This document shows positions 22,655 to 30,946 of a DNA stretch of 64,000 bases, piece by piece. Under the pieces are notes generated by a model, which was given only the letters and a program-made list of their open reading frames with translations, was not told where the DNA came from and ran no database searches. The position numbers were made by a program, and so were the translations under genes. Position 1 is the first letter of the stretch. Each line of letters starts with the position of its first letter. Origin of the DNA: an uncultured Pelagibacteraceae bacterium (GTDB taxonomy: Bacteria > Pseudomonadota > Alphaproteobacteria > Pelagibacterales > Pelagibacteraceae); the NCBI GenBank assembly GCA_902612575.1, contig CACMDZ010000004.1, forward strand, positions 1 through 64,000, in the 5' to 3' direction.

Positions 22655-22942
22655 ATGAGCGCATATCTATTGGCGAATATAACAGTAAATAACCCTGAGA
22701 ATTACAAAGAGTACGTTGAGAAAGTAAAATCCATTGTTGAAAAATTTGATGGAGAGTATTTGGTTAGAGGGGGAGAAATGTCTGTTATAGAAGGTGATTG
22801 GCCTCACAAAAGAAATATTGTTATTAAATTTCCATCTCATGAAAAAGCAATGGAGTGGTACAATTCTGAAGAATATAAACCAATTAGACAAATAAGACAC
22901 GACAATGCTGTGTCAAATTCTATAATTGTTGATGGAGTTTAA
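22655..22942 (+). CDS. DUF1330 family protein
   Basis: A 95-residue protein with the DUF1330 signature: YLLANITVNNPENYKEYV at the start, FDGEYLVRGGEMSVIEG in the middle, VIKFPSHEKAMEWYNSEEY and a final strand. The fold is the dimeric ferredoxin-like alpha/beta barrel. Function unknown in general. Only about three methionines, unlike its neighbours. The SD (AAAGGAG) is strong. It confirms that the operon collects different members of one structural class. Confidence 0.9.
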   Translation: MSAYLLANITVNNPENYKEYVEKVKSIVEKFDGEYLVRGGEMSVIEGDWPHKRNIVIKFPSHEKAMEWYNSEEYKPIRQIRHDNAVSNSIIVDGV

Positions 22943-22976
22943 ATATAATAATTTTACAAAAACTAAGGAGATTAAA

Positions 22977-23297
22977 ATGTCAATATTAGAAAAATATAGC
23001 GCGGCTATAAAAGATAAAGATGAAGCAGCAATGAATGAGCTTTTGCATGATGATTTTAAATTTACTATGCATAAATCAGGTAATACTTTAAGCAAATCTG
23101 ATGTGATCAAATGGGCCATGAGTGGAGATATTAAACAGAGAGACACTAGAATTATTTACGAAAATGATGAGGTTGGAGTACATCATGCCTTTGTAACATT
23201 TGACGATGGTAATGTTGAAGCAGTAATGGCAGTTTACAAATATGATAATGGAAAAATCATGAGTTTAGAGACTGGCGCAACTCCTATGCCAAAATAA
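22977..23297 (+). CDS. SnoaL/NTF2-like small protein, paralogue B
   Basis: A 106-residue paralogue of the product of 20159-20485: MSILEKYSAAI, ELLHDDFKF, RIIYENDEVGVHHAFVTFDDGN and IMSLETGATPMPK align with it end to end. I choose ATG 22977, preceded by AAGGAG, over an in-frame ATG at 22926 inside the DUF1330 gene. It replaces the CC pair of paralogue A with AV. Its TAA overlaps the ATG of the cupredoxin gene by one base, so the two are translationally coupled. Confidence 0.84.
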   Translation: MSILEKYSAAIKDKDEAAMNELLHDDFKFTMHKSGNTLSKSDVIKWAMSGDIKQRDTRIIYENDEVGVHHAFVTFDDGNVEAVMAVYKYDNGKIMSLETGATPMPK

Positions 23298-23794
23298 TGA
23301 AAAAGCTTATACTTTTATTTGTTTTAATAGCCTTTAATTCAAATGCAGCGTCAATGAAGATGATTGGATCTAAGGGTGATCCGAATGAAGTAACCAGAGT
23401 AATAGAAGTAAAGATGTATGACAATTATTATGAACCAAGCTCAATTAAAGTGAAAAAAGGTGAAACTGTAAAAATAATTGTAAAAAATTTGGGTGAACTT
23501 GTTCATGAATATAATATTGCTACAAAAGAGATGCATATAAAACATCAGCCTGAAATGGCAAGATTAATAGAACATGATATTTTATTAGGAGATAGTATCG
23601 ATCATGCTAAGATGAAAGAAATGTCTAAAAAAGATCACTCGCTTGGGCATAAACATGCTAATAGCGTGATGTTAGAACCTAGTAAAACTGGAGAGATAAT
23701 TTGGAAATTTTCCAAAGATATAGCTTTAGAAATGGCATGCAATATTCCTGGTCATTACGAAAGTGGAATGGTTGGGCCAATAATTATTGAGTAA
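23297..23794 (+). CDS. exported cupredoxin with Met/His-rich insertion
   Basis: A 165-residue periplasmic blue-copper-type protein. Signal peptide residues 1-18 (KKLILLFVLIAFNSNA). Cupredoxin strands: YYEPSSIKVKKGETVKIIV, then the first histidine ligand in GELVHEYNI, and the C-terminal ligand loop ACNIPGHYESGMVG with Cys, His and Met in the spacing of type-1 copper sites. Between them is an insertion rich in Met and His (EMHIKHQPEMARLIEHD, DHAKMKEMSKKDHSLGHKH) likely to bind extra copper. Similar to CopC/azurin-like electron carriers or copper-resistance proteins. Last clear member of the small-protein operon. Confidence 0.87.
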   Translation: MKKLILLFVLIAFNSNAASMKMIGSKGDPNEVTRVIEVKMYDNYYEPSSIKVKKGETVKIIVKNLGELVHEYNIATKEMHIKHQPEMARLIEHDILLGDSIDHAKMKEMSKKDHSLGHKHANSVMLEPSKTGEIIWKFSKDIALEMACNIPGHYESGMVGPIIIE

Positions 23795-23843
23795 CATCAA
23801 AATTTTGTAGATATTAATTTTAGATAATATTATTCTTTTTTAA

Positions 23844-24179
23844 ATGAGTAATATAACTTCTTACATAATATTAATTATTGCAGTTGCTTTAGGGACTGCT
23901 GCAAATGGATTTGCTAAAGCTGCGAATGGTTTTACAATTTTTTTACCAAGTATTTTTACTGCGATAGCTATAATTGCTTGTATGTACACATTGTCCTTAG
24001 TTATGAAAACTATACCTGTTGGAATAACTTATGCTTCATTTGCTGGATTATGTATAATTGCAACTTCTATAGTTGGAATTTACAAATTTAATCAAATTCC
24101 AGACTTATTTACAATCATTGGTCTAATACTAATCATTTCAGGAGTATTGATTGTAAATTTAGTTGGAAAATCAAGTTAA
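23844..24179 (+). CDS. SMR-family-like membrane protein lacking the key glutamate
   Basis: A 111-residue protein with four hydrophobic segments that aligns without gaps to EmrE from its loop 1 onward (FTxxxPS, IPxGIxYA, IIGLILIISGVLIVNL). By that alignment the proton/substrate-coupling Glu14 is Gly17 here and Trp63 is Phe, while Lys22 and Tyr60 are kept. It therefore cannot work as a standard proton-coupled drug exporter by itself and may be a partner subunit or have another role. It starts 49 bp after the cupredoxin gene on the same strand and may be its operon neighbour. Confidence 0.82.
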   Translation: MSNITSYIILIIAVALGTAANGFAKAANGFTIFLPSIFTAIAIIACMYTLSLVMKTIPVGITYASFAGLCIIATSIVGIYKFNQIPDLFTIIGLILIISGVLIVNLVGKSS

Positions 24180-24180
24180 C

Positions 24181-24528
24181 TTATTTAATTTCACTTGGTA
24201 TTTTATGATTGCCATCTTCTTTTAGATCCAAAGAATATTCTTTAACTACACAATCTATATCAAAATCTGAGTATAGATGAGGAAACATGTCTCCAGAAGA
24301 TGATTGTTCCCAAACTAATTTCTGAAGTTTAAGTGCGTCTACTTTTAAAAGTACTAAATTAGGTTGATTTAAATAAAATTTATTAAGTGTCTGTTTTACT
24401 TGATTTATATCAGAAAAATGGATGAAACCGTCCTTTAAATCAAGGGATGTGCCTTTAAAAATTTTATTTTCTTTTGCATCATTCCATTCAGATTTTGTAC
24501 AAATTTTGTAAACAAAATCAAAATTCAT
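24181..24528 (-). CDS. DUF952 family protein
   Basis: A 115-residue protein with the DUF952 layout: FVYKICTKSEWNDAKENK at the start, LDLKDGFIHFSDINQVKQTLNKF in the middle, then VLLKVDALKL and a final HLYSDFDIDCVVK. The family often resembles a glutathione-S-transferase-like or ADP-ribosyl-type small fold and has no assigned reaction. It lies 1 bp after the AhpD-like gene on the same strand, so they are likely co-transcribed, and converges on the SMR-like gene with a single base between the stops. Confidence 0.88.
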   Translation of the reverse strand: MNFDFVYKICTKSEWNDAKENKIFKGTSLDLKDGFIHFSDINQVKQTLNKFYLNQPNLVLLKVDALKLQKLVWEQSSSGDMFPHLYSDFDIDCVVKEYSLDLKEDGNHKIPSEIK

Positions 24529-24529
24529 T

Positions 24530-24922
24530 TTATTTTAGAAAATCATCGACTTCTACTTGGTATCCCTCAACTAGTCGATTTGTTTCATTTGCCATTCCAA
24601 CTATTGCAATCATTTCATTTATCATCTCATCAGTGGCACCCTTTTTTTTTGCGGCCAATGTGTGAGATTTAATACAATACTCACAAGCATTTGTTATTGA
24701 TACAGCAACATAAATTAATTCTTTAATCTCTGGCGCTAGAGCTCCTTTTTTCATTACTTGTTGTAGTGATCTCCAAGTCCTTTCTAGCGTTTCTGGACTG
24801 TTAGCCATAGTTTTCCAGAAATTTGGAATTTCAGTAATTTGTCTTGCTTCTTTTATTTCATCAAAAATTTCTTTTACTTTTCCAGATGCTTCTTTATCTG
24901 AAATTTTGTTAAACACTGTCAT
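24530..24922 (-). CDS. AhpD-like carboxymuconolactone decarboxylase family protein
   Basis: A 130-residue helical protein with the alkylhydroperoxidase motif: Cys80, Cys83 and His87 in NACEYCIKSHTLAAKKKG, preceded by the conserved glutamate in PEIKELIYVA. AhpD-type proteins use the CxxC pair to reduce peroxides or disulfides; the family also contains decarboxylases without the pair, which this is not. The SD AAAGGAG precedes the ATG. With MsrA, peroxiredoxin and the small-protein operon it adds to a high density of oxidative-stress genes in the left half of the window. Confidence 0.9.
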   Translation of the reverse strand: MTVFNKISDKEASGKVKEIFDEIKEARQITEIPNFWKTMANSPETLERTWRSLQQVMKKGALAPEIKELIYVAVSITNACEYCIKSHTLAAKKKGATDEMINEMIAIVGMANETNRLVEGYQVEVDDFLK

Positions 24923-24934
24923 AATTTTCTCCTT

Positions 24935-26617
24935 TTAGTTATAAATTGACTCAATTTTTGGCATTAATTTTAATAGTTCCTTTGTATAATTATGTTTAGG
25001 ATTTTTAAACAATTCCTCTGTTTCAGAAACCTCACATAATTTTCCATCTTTAAGTACAGCTATTTTATCACACATTTGTCTAACTACAGGTAAATCGTGG
25101 CTGATAAACAAAATAGTTAAATTTAATTGTTCTTGTAAATCTTTTAATAAGTTTAAGATTTGAGCCTGAATACTAACATCAAGGGCTGAGGTTGGTTCAT
25201 CACAAACAAGAAGTCTAGGCTGTGTGGCTAATGCTCTTGCAATTGATATTCTTTGTCTTTGACCACCAGAAAACTCATGAGGGTATCTTATTGCAGATTG
25301 TTGACTTAATTCTACAGACTCTAATAAATCGTAAATATAATTATCTAAATCCATAGATTTTATATTTGGGTTATGAAGTTTAATTGGTTCTGCAATAATT
25401 TCTTTTACTTTGAGTCTACCATTTAAAGAGGAAAATGGGTCTTGAAAGATCATCTGAATTTGTCTTCTAAATTTTAACAAATCTTTATTTTTTTTGATCT
25501 TAGTAACATTTACATTATCAAAAAATATATCCCCAGAACTTGGTTTAAATAAATTCACAACCATTTTTGCTATAGTTGTTTTACCACTACCACTCTCACC
25601 AACTAGACCAAATGATTTACCTTCCTTAATATCAAAAGAAACATCATCTACTGCCATTACTGAATTTTTTGTATTTTCAGTGAAAAAACTATCATCGAAA
25701 GATTTACTCAAATTTTGGATTTTAACTAAGTTTTGATCTACAATACTTTTTTTAGACCATCTGTTTAATATTTTGATATTATTATTTTGATTATTTAAAT
25801 TCTCTTTTTCAATAATTGTAAACCTTGATATTTTTTTATTTGTTGGTGGTACTGAGCTAACTAGACTTTTTGTATATTTTTCTTTTGGTTCTACTAAAAC
25901 TTGCTTTGTTGGGCCAATCTCCACCAGGTCTCCATTTTTCATTACAGCTACTCTATCTGTAGTTTCTGCAATTACACCCATATCATGTGTTATGAGTATG
26001 ACAGCTAAATTTCTCTCCCTAGTTAACTTTTTTATTAATTCAAGAATTTGGGATTGTATTGAAACATCCAGTGCTGTAGTAGGTTCATCTGCAATTAATA
26101 ATTCTGGCTCACAACACAAAGCTAGAGAAATAACAACTCTTTGTCTCATACCTCCAGAAAATTGATGAGGATAATTGCTAAATCTTTTTTTTGCTTCTTT
26201 TATACCTACCTCTGTCAATAGATTGATTGCTTTGTTTTTTGCTGCATCTGTACTTATATTTAAATGAGTTTGTATTGTTTCAATGAGTTGTTCTCCTACA
26301 GTAAGAATTGGATTTAAAGAAGTTTGTGGATCTTGAAATATCAATCCTATTTTTTTTCCTCTGTATTGAACTATAGTTTCTGGATTTTCACTGATATTTG
26401 TTTCACCCATAAATATTGACCCGCTTGAAATTTTACCTGGCTCATCAATCAAGTTTACTATAGCGTTAGCTACGGTACTTTTTCCCGAACCAGACTCGCC
26501 AACTATTCCAACTATTTCACCTTTATTAATATCTATATTTATGTTTTTGGCAGCATTTACTGTTTCTTTCCTCATTTTATAGTCAATGCTTAAGTTATTT
26601 ATTTTTAGAAACGTCAT
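24935..26617 (-). CDS. dipeptide/oligopeptide ABC transporter, fused double ATPase
   Basis: A 560-residue fusion of two ABC ATPase domains (DppD plus DppF type, as in YejF/GsiA). Walker A motifs GESGSGKST at 40-48 and GESGSGKTT near 337-345, signature motifs FSGGMRQRV and FSGGQRQRI, and Walker B regions LLIADEPTTALD and LLVCDEPTSALD are all visible. It energises uptake by the permeases encoded just upstream (start overlaps the permease end by 4 bp). Substrate of this Opp/Dpp family may be peptides, but also glutathione, nickel or sugars; the binding protein gives no clear answer. Confidence 0.95.
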   Translation of the reverse strand: MTFLKINNLSIDYKMRKETVNAAKNINIDINKGEIVGIVGESGSGKSTVANAIVNLIDEPGKISSGSIFMGETNISENPETIVQYRGKKIGLIFQDPQTSLNPILTVGEQLIETIQTHLNISTDAAKNKAINLLTEVGIKEAKKRFSNYPHQFSGGMRQRVVISLALCCEPELLIADEPTTALDVSIQSQILELIKKLTRERNLAVILITHDMGVIAETTDRVAVMKNGDLVEIGPTKQVLVEPKEKYTKSLVSSVPPTNKKISRFTIIEKENLNNQNNNIKILNRWSKKSIVDQNLVKIQNLSKSFDDSFFTENTKNSVMAVDDVSFDIKEGKSFGLVGESGSGKTTIAKMVVNLFKPSSGDIFFDNVNVTKIKKNKDLLKFRRQIQMIFQDPFSSLNGRLKVKEIIAEPIKLHNPNIKSMDLDNYIYDLLESVELSQQSAIRYPHEFSGGQRQRISIARALATQPRLLVCDEPTSALDVSIQAQILNLLKDLQEQLNLTILFISHDLPVVRQMCDKIAVLKDGKLCEVSETEELFKNPKHNYTKELLKLMPKIESIYN

Positions 26618-27543
26618 TTTTTAAGCTTTGGATTAAGTGTGTCTCTCATCCAATCTCCTAATAAATTAATTGAGAACGCAAGAATAACTAAGAATATTGC
26701 TGGAAAAAAAGTTATCCACCACTCACCTGAAAATAAAAAGTCATTTCCTAATCTAATTAATGTACCTAATGATGGTGTTGTTGGAGGAACTCCAACTCCT
26801 AAAAAACTCAATGTTGACTCAGCTATTATTGCAAGTGCCAGACCAATAGTTCCTATAACTAAAACAGGTCTCATAATATTTGGTAAAATATGTTTGAACA
26901 TTATCAGTAAATTTGAAACTCCTATAATGGATGAAGCTGAAACATAATCTTTATTTTTTTCTACTAAAGTTGCAGCACGAGAAACTCTTGCAAATTGAGG
27001 CCATTCTGAAATTCCTATAGCAAAAATTAAAACATAAATTGCCATCTCATCGTGCATTTCTCTTGAAATGATACCTCTTGCAATACCATCTACTAGTAAG
27101 GCCATCAATATACTAGGTACAGTCAACTGCACATCAGTTAATCTCATAACTATCATTTCATATTTTCCACCAAAGTATCCTGCAGTTAGACCTAGTGAGA
27201 CACCTAAAATTAGACTAAAAATAATTGCAGAAAATCCAACTATTAATGAAATTCGTGAACCATAAAGTATTGTGGAAAGCATATCTCTTCCTTGTCCATC
27301 AGTACCTAAAATAAATTTTGCCATACCTTCATCAGTCCATGATGGAGGTGTGAATGCTTCCATTAATGATAGAGATGCTGGATCGAATGGATTATGTGGG
27401 GTAACAAATTCAACAAAAAAAGAGCAAAAGAAAATTATTAACAATATTATTGAAGATACGATTGCAGTAGGAGATTTTATAAAACTGAAATAAATATCAC
27501 TATCTTTGAATTTTTCCCAAGCATTTAATGTTCTATTATCCAC
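26614..27543 (-). CDS. ABC transporter permease, DppC type
   Basis: A 309-residue inner-membrane subunit with an N-terminal segment (IVSSIILLIIFFCSFFVEFV) typical of DppC/OppC and five further hydrophobic segments. Seen: HPFGTDGQG-like FILGTDGQGRDMLS near 78-91 and the EAA-loop YVSASSIIGVSNLLIMFKHILP near 200-220 that docks to the ATPase. Overlaps the upstream dppB-type gene by 8 bp and the ATPase gene by 4 bp. Part of the leftward binding protein - permease - permease - ATPase operon. Confidence 0.94.
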   Translation of the reverse strand: MDNRTLNAWEKFKDSDIYFSFIKSPTAIVSSIILLIIFFCSFFVEFVTPHNPFDPASLSLMEAFTPPSWTDEGMAKFILGTDGQGRDMLSTILYGSRISLIVGFSAIIFSLILGVSLGLTAGYFGGKYEMIVMRLTDVQLTVPSILMALLVDGIARGIISREMHDEMAIYVLIFAIGISEWPQFARVSRAATLVEKNKDYVSASSIIGVSNLLIMFKHILPNIMRPVLVIGTIGLALAIIAESTLSFLGVGVPPTTPSLGTLIRLGNDFLFSGEWWITFFPAIFLVILAFSINLLGDWMRDTLNPKLKK

Positions 27544-28519
27544 TAGTAACGTCTCCTTTAACTCTTATTCTTGGATCAATAAAATAATACAAAATATCTA
27601 CTATAAAATTTATCATCACAAATACAAAAGCTATAAACACCAAATAAGCTGACATAATTGGAATATCTACAAACTGAACTGCTTGAATAAAAAGAAAACC
27701 CATACCAGGCCATTGAAATACTGTTTCAGTGATTATTGAGAAAGCGACTAAAGTTCCAATATTTATTCCAGCAATAGTAATTACAGGAATTAATCCATTT
27801 TTTAATGCATGTTTATAATTAATACTTTTTTCACTTATTCCCCTAGCTCTTGCGAATTTTATATAATCAGTTTGTAAGATTTCCATCATCTCTGCTCTTA
27901 CCAATCTAATTATATAAGTCATTTGAAAAAGGCTTAGCGTTACAGAAGGTAGTATGATTGCTTTCAATCCTGAAATTGTTAGAAGTCCTGTTGACCAAAA
28001 ACCTAGATCTATCACCTCTCCTCTTCCAAAAGATGGAAGCACTCCTAATATCACTGCAAAAAGATAAATGAATAATATTCCAATCACAAATGTTGGAAGA
28101 GATACACCTAAAAGGGATACTGCTAGTATAAAATCACTCAAAAAACCTTTTCTGTTAATACCCGTATAAACCCCTAATAAAGTACCGGAAACTAATGCAA
28201 TTAATGCAGAAATTAGAACTAACTCAATAGTTGCTGGTAGTCTTTCAATTATTAATTCTGAAACCGGTCTTCTAAGTTGGTATGAAATTCCAAATTCTCC
28301 CTTAGAAGCGTTAACTACGAATCTTGAAAATTGAATATGTATAGGATCGGTTAATCCAAGTGTTTCTCTTAATTCAGCTCTTTCTTCATCTGAAGTTTCT
28401 TCACCGACCATGTTATTAATTGGATCTCCCACAAAATTAAATAAGGAAAATGAAACAAATGATACAACAAGCATCACTATTACTGATTGGATCAGACGCT
28501 TGAAAAAATAATTAATCAA
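27536..28519 (-). CDS. ABC transporter permease, DppB type
   Basis: A 327-residue inner-membrane subunit. Seen: YFFKRLIQSVIVMLVVSFVSF at the N-terminus, GDPINNMVGEETSDEERAELRE (the family's periplasmic segment), LGLTDPIHIQF and the EAA loop YIKFARARGISEKSINYKHALKN. Typical length of DppB/OppB is 310-340. It is separated from the binding-protein gene by a spacer with a 14-bp perfect inverted repeat, which probably lowers its expression relative to the binding protein. Confidence 0.94.
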   Translation of the reverse strand: MINYFFKRLIQSVIVMLVVSFVSFSLFNFVGDPINNMVGEETSDEERAELRETLGLTDPIHIQFSRFVVNASKGEFGISYQLRRPVSELIIERLPATIELVLISALIALVSGTLLGVYTGINRKGFLSDFILAVSLLGVSLPTFVIGILFIYLFAVILGVLPSFGRGEVIDLGFWSTGLLTISGLKAIILPSVTLSLFQMTYIIRLVRAEMMEILQTDYIKFARARGISEKSINYKHALKNGLIPVITIAGINIGTLVAFSIITETVFQWPGMGFLFIQAVQFVDIPIMSAYLVFIAFVFVMINFIVDILYYFIDPRIRVKGDVTSG

Positions 28520-28536
28520 TTTAAGAAATTTTATAG

Positions 28537-28570
28537 TTACAAGCCCTTTATTTAATTAAAGGGCTTGTAA
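28537..28570 (-). terminator. 14-bp perfect stem-loop between dppA- and dppB-type genes
   Basis: TTACAAGCCCTTTA at 28537-28550 and TAAAGGGCTTGTAA at 28557-28570 are exact complements with a 6-base loop. No U-run follows on the minus strand, so it may protect the 3' end of the binding-protein mRNA or pause transcription rather than end it. Confidence 0.7.
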
Positions 28571-28580
28571 ACAAAGTTAT

Positions 28581-30143
28581 TTATTTAAAACTTGCAAAAC
28601 GGAATAATGGTTCATTATTCGGTCTAATTGGAACATCTACATTTTTTTTAGTTGCCCAAGAAATTACTTGGTGATGTAATGGAAGATACGAAATATCGTC
28701 TTTTACAATTTTCCAAGCATTTGCAATAGCAGCGTTTCTTTTATCCAAGTCAACTTCGCCTTCCATAACTCTAATCGCAGCATCAACTTCGCTGTTACTA
28801 AAGTTTACTTTATTCCAGCTAGCACCAGACTCGTATAGGTAATGGAATACGTAGTGACTATCCAGAGTTGGAACTCCCCAACCTAACATATAGAAATCGC
28901 CTTTATCTTCTTTTAATTCCTTAAAGTGCTTACTTTTTGTTTGAGCAAATAAATTAACATTGACGCCAATTTTGCCTAACATACCAACAACAGCTGTACA
29001 AATTGCTTCATCATTAACATATCTATCGTTAGGGCATCTTAACTCAACATCAAAACCTTTAGGATATCCTGCGTCCGCTAATAATTTTTTAGCTGCGTCA
29101 ACATCATAAGGTAATCTTTTATCTAACTCTTTTGTATATCCATTTACACCAGGAAAAGTTATAATTCCTGCGGGTTCACTGAGGCCTCTCATTACTTTTT
29201 TCTTTATCGCTTCAATATCTATTGCTTGATAAAGAGCTTGTCTTACTTCTTTTTTCTTAAATGGATTATCTCCAGTATTTCCAGATCTTAGTTTATCTGC
29301 TGCTTGGTCCATACCTAAAAAGATTGTACGCATTTGAGCAGTGCTAACTACTTCATGATCTGAAGAATTTCCAATTCTAGCCAAGTCTTGAACTGGTGCA
29401 TCAGTAACTAAATCAACTTCTCCAGATAATAATGCTGCAACTCTCGTAGCTGAGTTTTTAATTGGCAATAAGTGTATTTCAGTAACACTATTATCTTTCA
29501 TTGAACCCCACCAATTACTATTTCTTTCAAATACTGTCTTGGTATTTGGCTCTCTTAAAGTAATTTTGAATGGTCCAGTTCCCATTGCATTTGTCGCTGA
29601 GAATGTCTCTTCTCCACCATCCCAGTTTTGTGAAACTGTAGCTCCAAAATCAATTGACCATTTTTTAGACATTATAAATATATTTGATAACTGATTTAAA
29701 AGAATAGGATTTGGTTTACTGGTACTAATCTGCACAGTATAATTATCAATTTCTTTTACATCTGAAATTGTACTAATGTACTCTTTAAAATCTGATGTAG
29801 GTTGTTTTGCTCTTAATATACTAAACACAACGTCTTTTGCTGTCATGTTACTACCATCAGAAAATTTTACGTCTTTTCTTAAATTAAATACCCATGTATT
29901 TGGATCTGTAGTTTTCCAATCGGTAGCAAGTTGAGGTTCAATGCTCATATCCAATCCTCTTGTCACGAGAGCTTCATAAACTTGTCTTGAAACTTGAGTA
30001 GTAGGACCTTCATTTTGTGCATGAGGATCCAAAGTTAAACTATCACCTTGCATAGACCATTTTATTGTTTTCGCGTATGAATTTGTTGATACAAAAACAA
30101 ATAAAATTGCAAAGAAAATTTTAATAAAATTTTTAAATTTCAT
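28581..30143 (-). CDS. ABC transporter substrate-binding protein, family 5 (DppA/OppA type)
   Basis: A 520-residue periplasmic binding protein. Signal peptide at 1-24 (KFFAILFVFVSTNSYA). Seen: LTLDPHAQNEGPTTQVSRQVYEAL near 36, the family signature DGSNMTAKDVVFSI near 96-109, and PNVNG-like PGVNGYTKELDKRLPYD near 330. It captures a peptide-like or related solute for the downstream permeases. The SD (AGGAGGAAAG) is among the strongest in the window, as expected for an abundant binding protein. A stem-loop follows the gene. Confidence 0.94.
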   Translation of the reverse strand: MKFKNFIKIFFAILFVFVSTNSYAKTIKWSMQGDSLTLDPHAQNEGPTTQVSRQVYEALVTRGLDMSIEPQLATDWKTTDPNTWVFNLRKDVKFSDGSNMTAKDVVFSILRAKQPTSDFKEYISTISDVKEIDNYTVQISTSKPNPILLNQLSNIFIMSKKWSIDFGATVSQNWDGGEETFSATNAMGTGPFKITLREPNTKTVFERNSNWWGSMKDNSVTEIHLLPIKNSATRVAALLSGEVDLVTDAPVQDLARIGNSSDHEVVSTAQMRTIFLGMDQAADKLRSGNTGDNPFKKKEVRQALYQAIDIEAIKKKVMRGLSEPAGIITFPGVNGYTKELDKRLPYDVDAAKKLLADAGYPKGFDVELRCPNDRYVNDEAICTAVVGMLGKIGVNVNLFAQTKSKHFKELKEDKGDFYMLGWGVPTLDSHYVFHYLYESGASWNKVNFSNSEVDAAIRVMEGEVDLDKRNAAIANAWKIVKDDISYLPLHHQVISWATKKNVDVPIRPNNEPLFRFASFK

Positions 30144-30214
30144 CTTTCCTCCTAATTATTACAAATAAAATTAAACCTGATTAATGGGATAACTACAAGT
30201 GCAAAATAATTGCT

Positions 30215-30946
30215 TTAGTTGTTAAGAATGATCTCATTTTTGAACTTGGTATACAAAATTTCAGAATAATTATTCATTTTTTTCATATTTTTTTTTGCTT
30301 CAAAATCAAACTTTTCAAGGGCTCCTTTACCTAATTGCTTTTCTAAAGCCACTTTATACTCTGGAACACAGCCCCAATCATTTACAGTAGTATCCTTTAT
30401 TTCAATATGAAATTGGATACCATAAGCATGATTTTTGTACCTAAATATTTGGTATTTCGTTTCCTCCGAGGAAGCAATATGTGTAACATTCTTGTTATTT
30501 TCTAAATTTTGAACCTCATAAGAGTGCCATTGTAATGAGGTTAACTTTTCAGGAAATTGTGAAAAAAGAGTATCGTTATCTTTTCCGTCTGAGAAGTTTA
30601 TATTCAACATTCCTATTTCAGGGTTTTTTGATCTTACAACATTTCCACCTATTACTTCTCCAAGTAATTGACATCCAAGACAGAAGCCTAAGTATGGTTT
30701 TTCTAAATTAACAACAAATTCTTTAATTTTATTTTTTTCTTCGATTAGCCAAGGATATTCCTGTTCCATCCAAGTATCCATTGGGCCTCCCATACAAAAC
30801 ATTGCGTCAAATTTATTTAAATCATTAGGTATTTTCTCTCCTTCATCTAATTCAATCGTTGTTAAATTTACCCCATCTTTAATCATCAAATCTTTTATAT
30901 AACCAGGATCTTCAATTTTAATGTGTTGAAGAACAATAATTTCCAT
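30215..30946 (-). CDS. class I glutamine amidotransferase-like protein
   Basis: A 243-residue stand-alone GATase1 domain (GMP-synthase-like or gamma-glutamyl-hydrolase-like). The nucleophile is Cys89 in YLGFCLGCQLLGE and the histidine lies in YGIQFHIEI near 178; GGPMDTWM at 53-60 is also characteristic (AMP-binding oxyanion region). Without a synthetase partner it may hydrolyse glutamine analogues or gamma-glutamyl compounds. Its ATG overlaps the last base of the upstream inositol-phosphatase-family gene, so the pair is coupled. Confidence 0.88.
   Translation of the reverse strand: MEIIVLQHIKIEDPGYIKDLMIKDGVNLTTIELDEGEKIPNDLNKFDAMFCMGGPMDTWMEQEYPWLIEEKNKIKEFVVNLEKPYLGFCLGCQLLGEVIGGNVVRSKNPEIGMLNINFSDGKDNDTLFSQFPEKLTSLQWHSYEVQNLENNKNVTHIASSEETKYQIFRYKNHAYGIQFHIEIKDTTVNDWGCVPEYKVALEKQLGKGALEKFDFEAKKNMKKMNNYSEILYTKFKNEIILNN

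Noticed and set aside
24173-24182. AAGTTAACTT palindrome between convergent genes as a terminator
   Set aside because: Ten bases with no loop cannot form a hairpin, and there is no flanking U-run structure.
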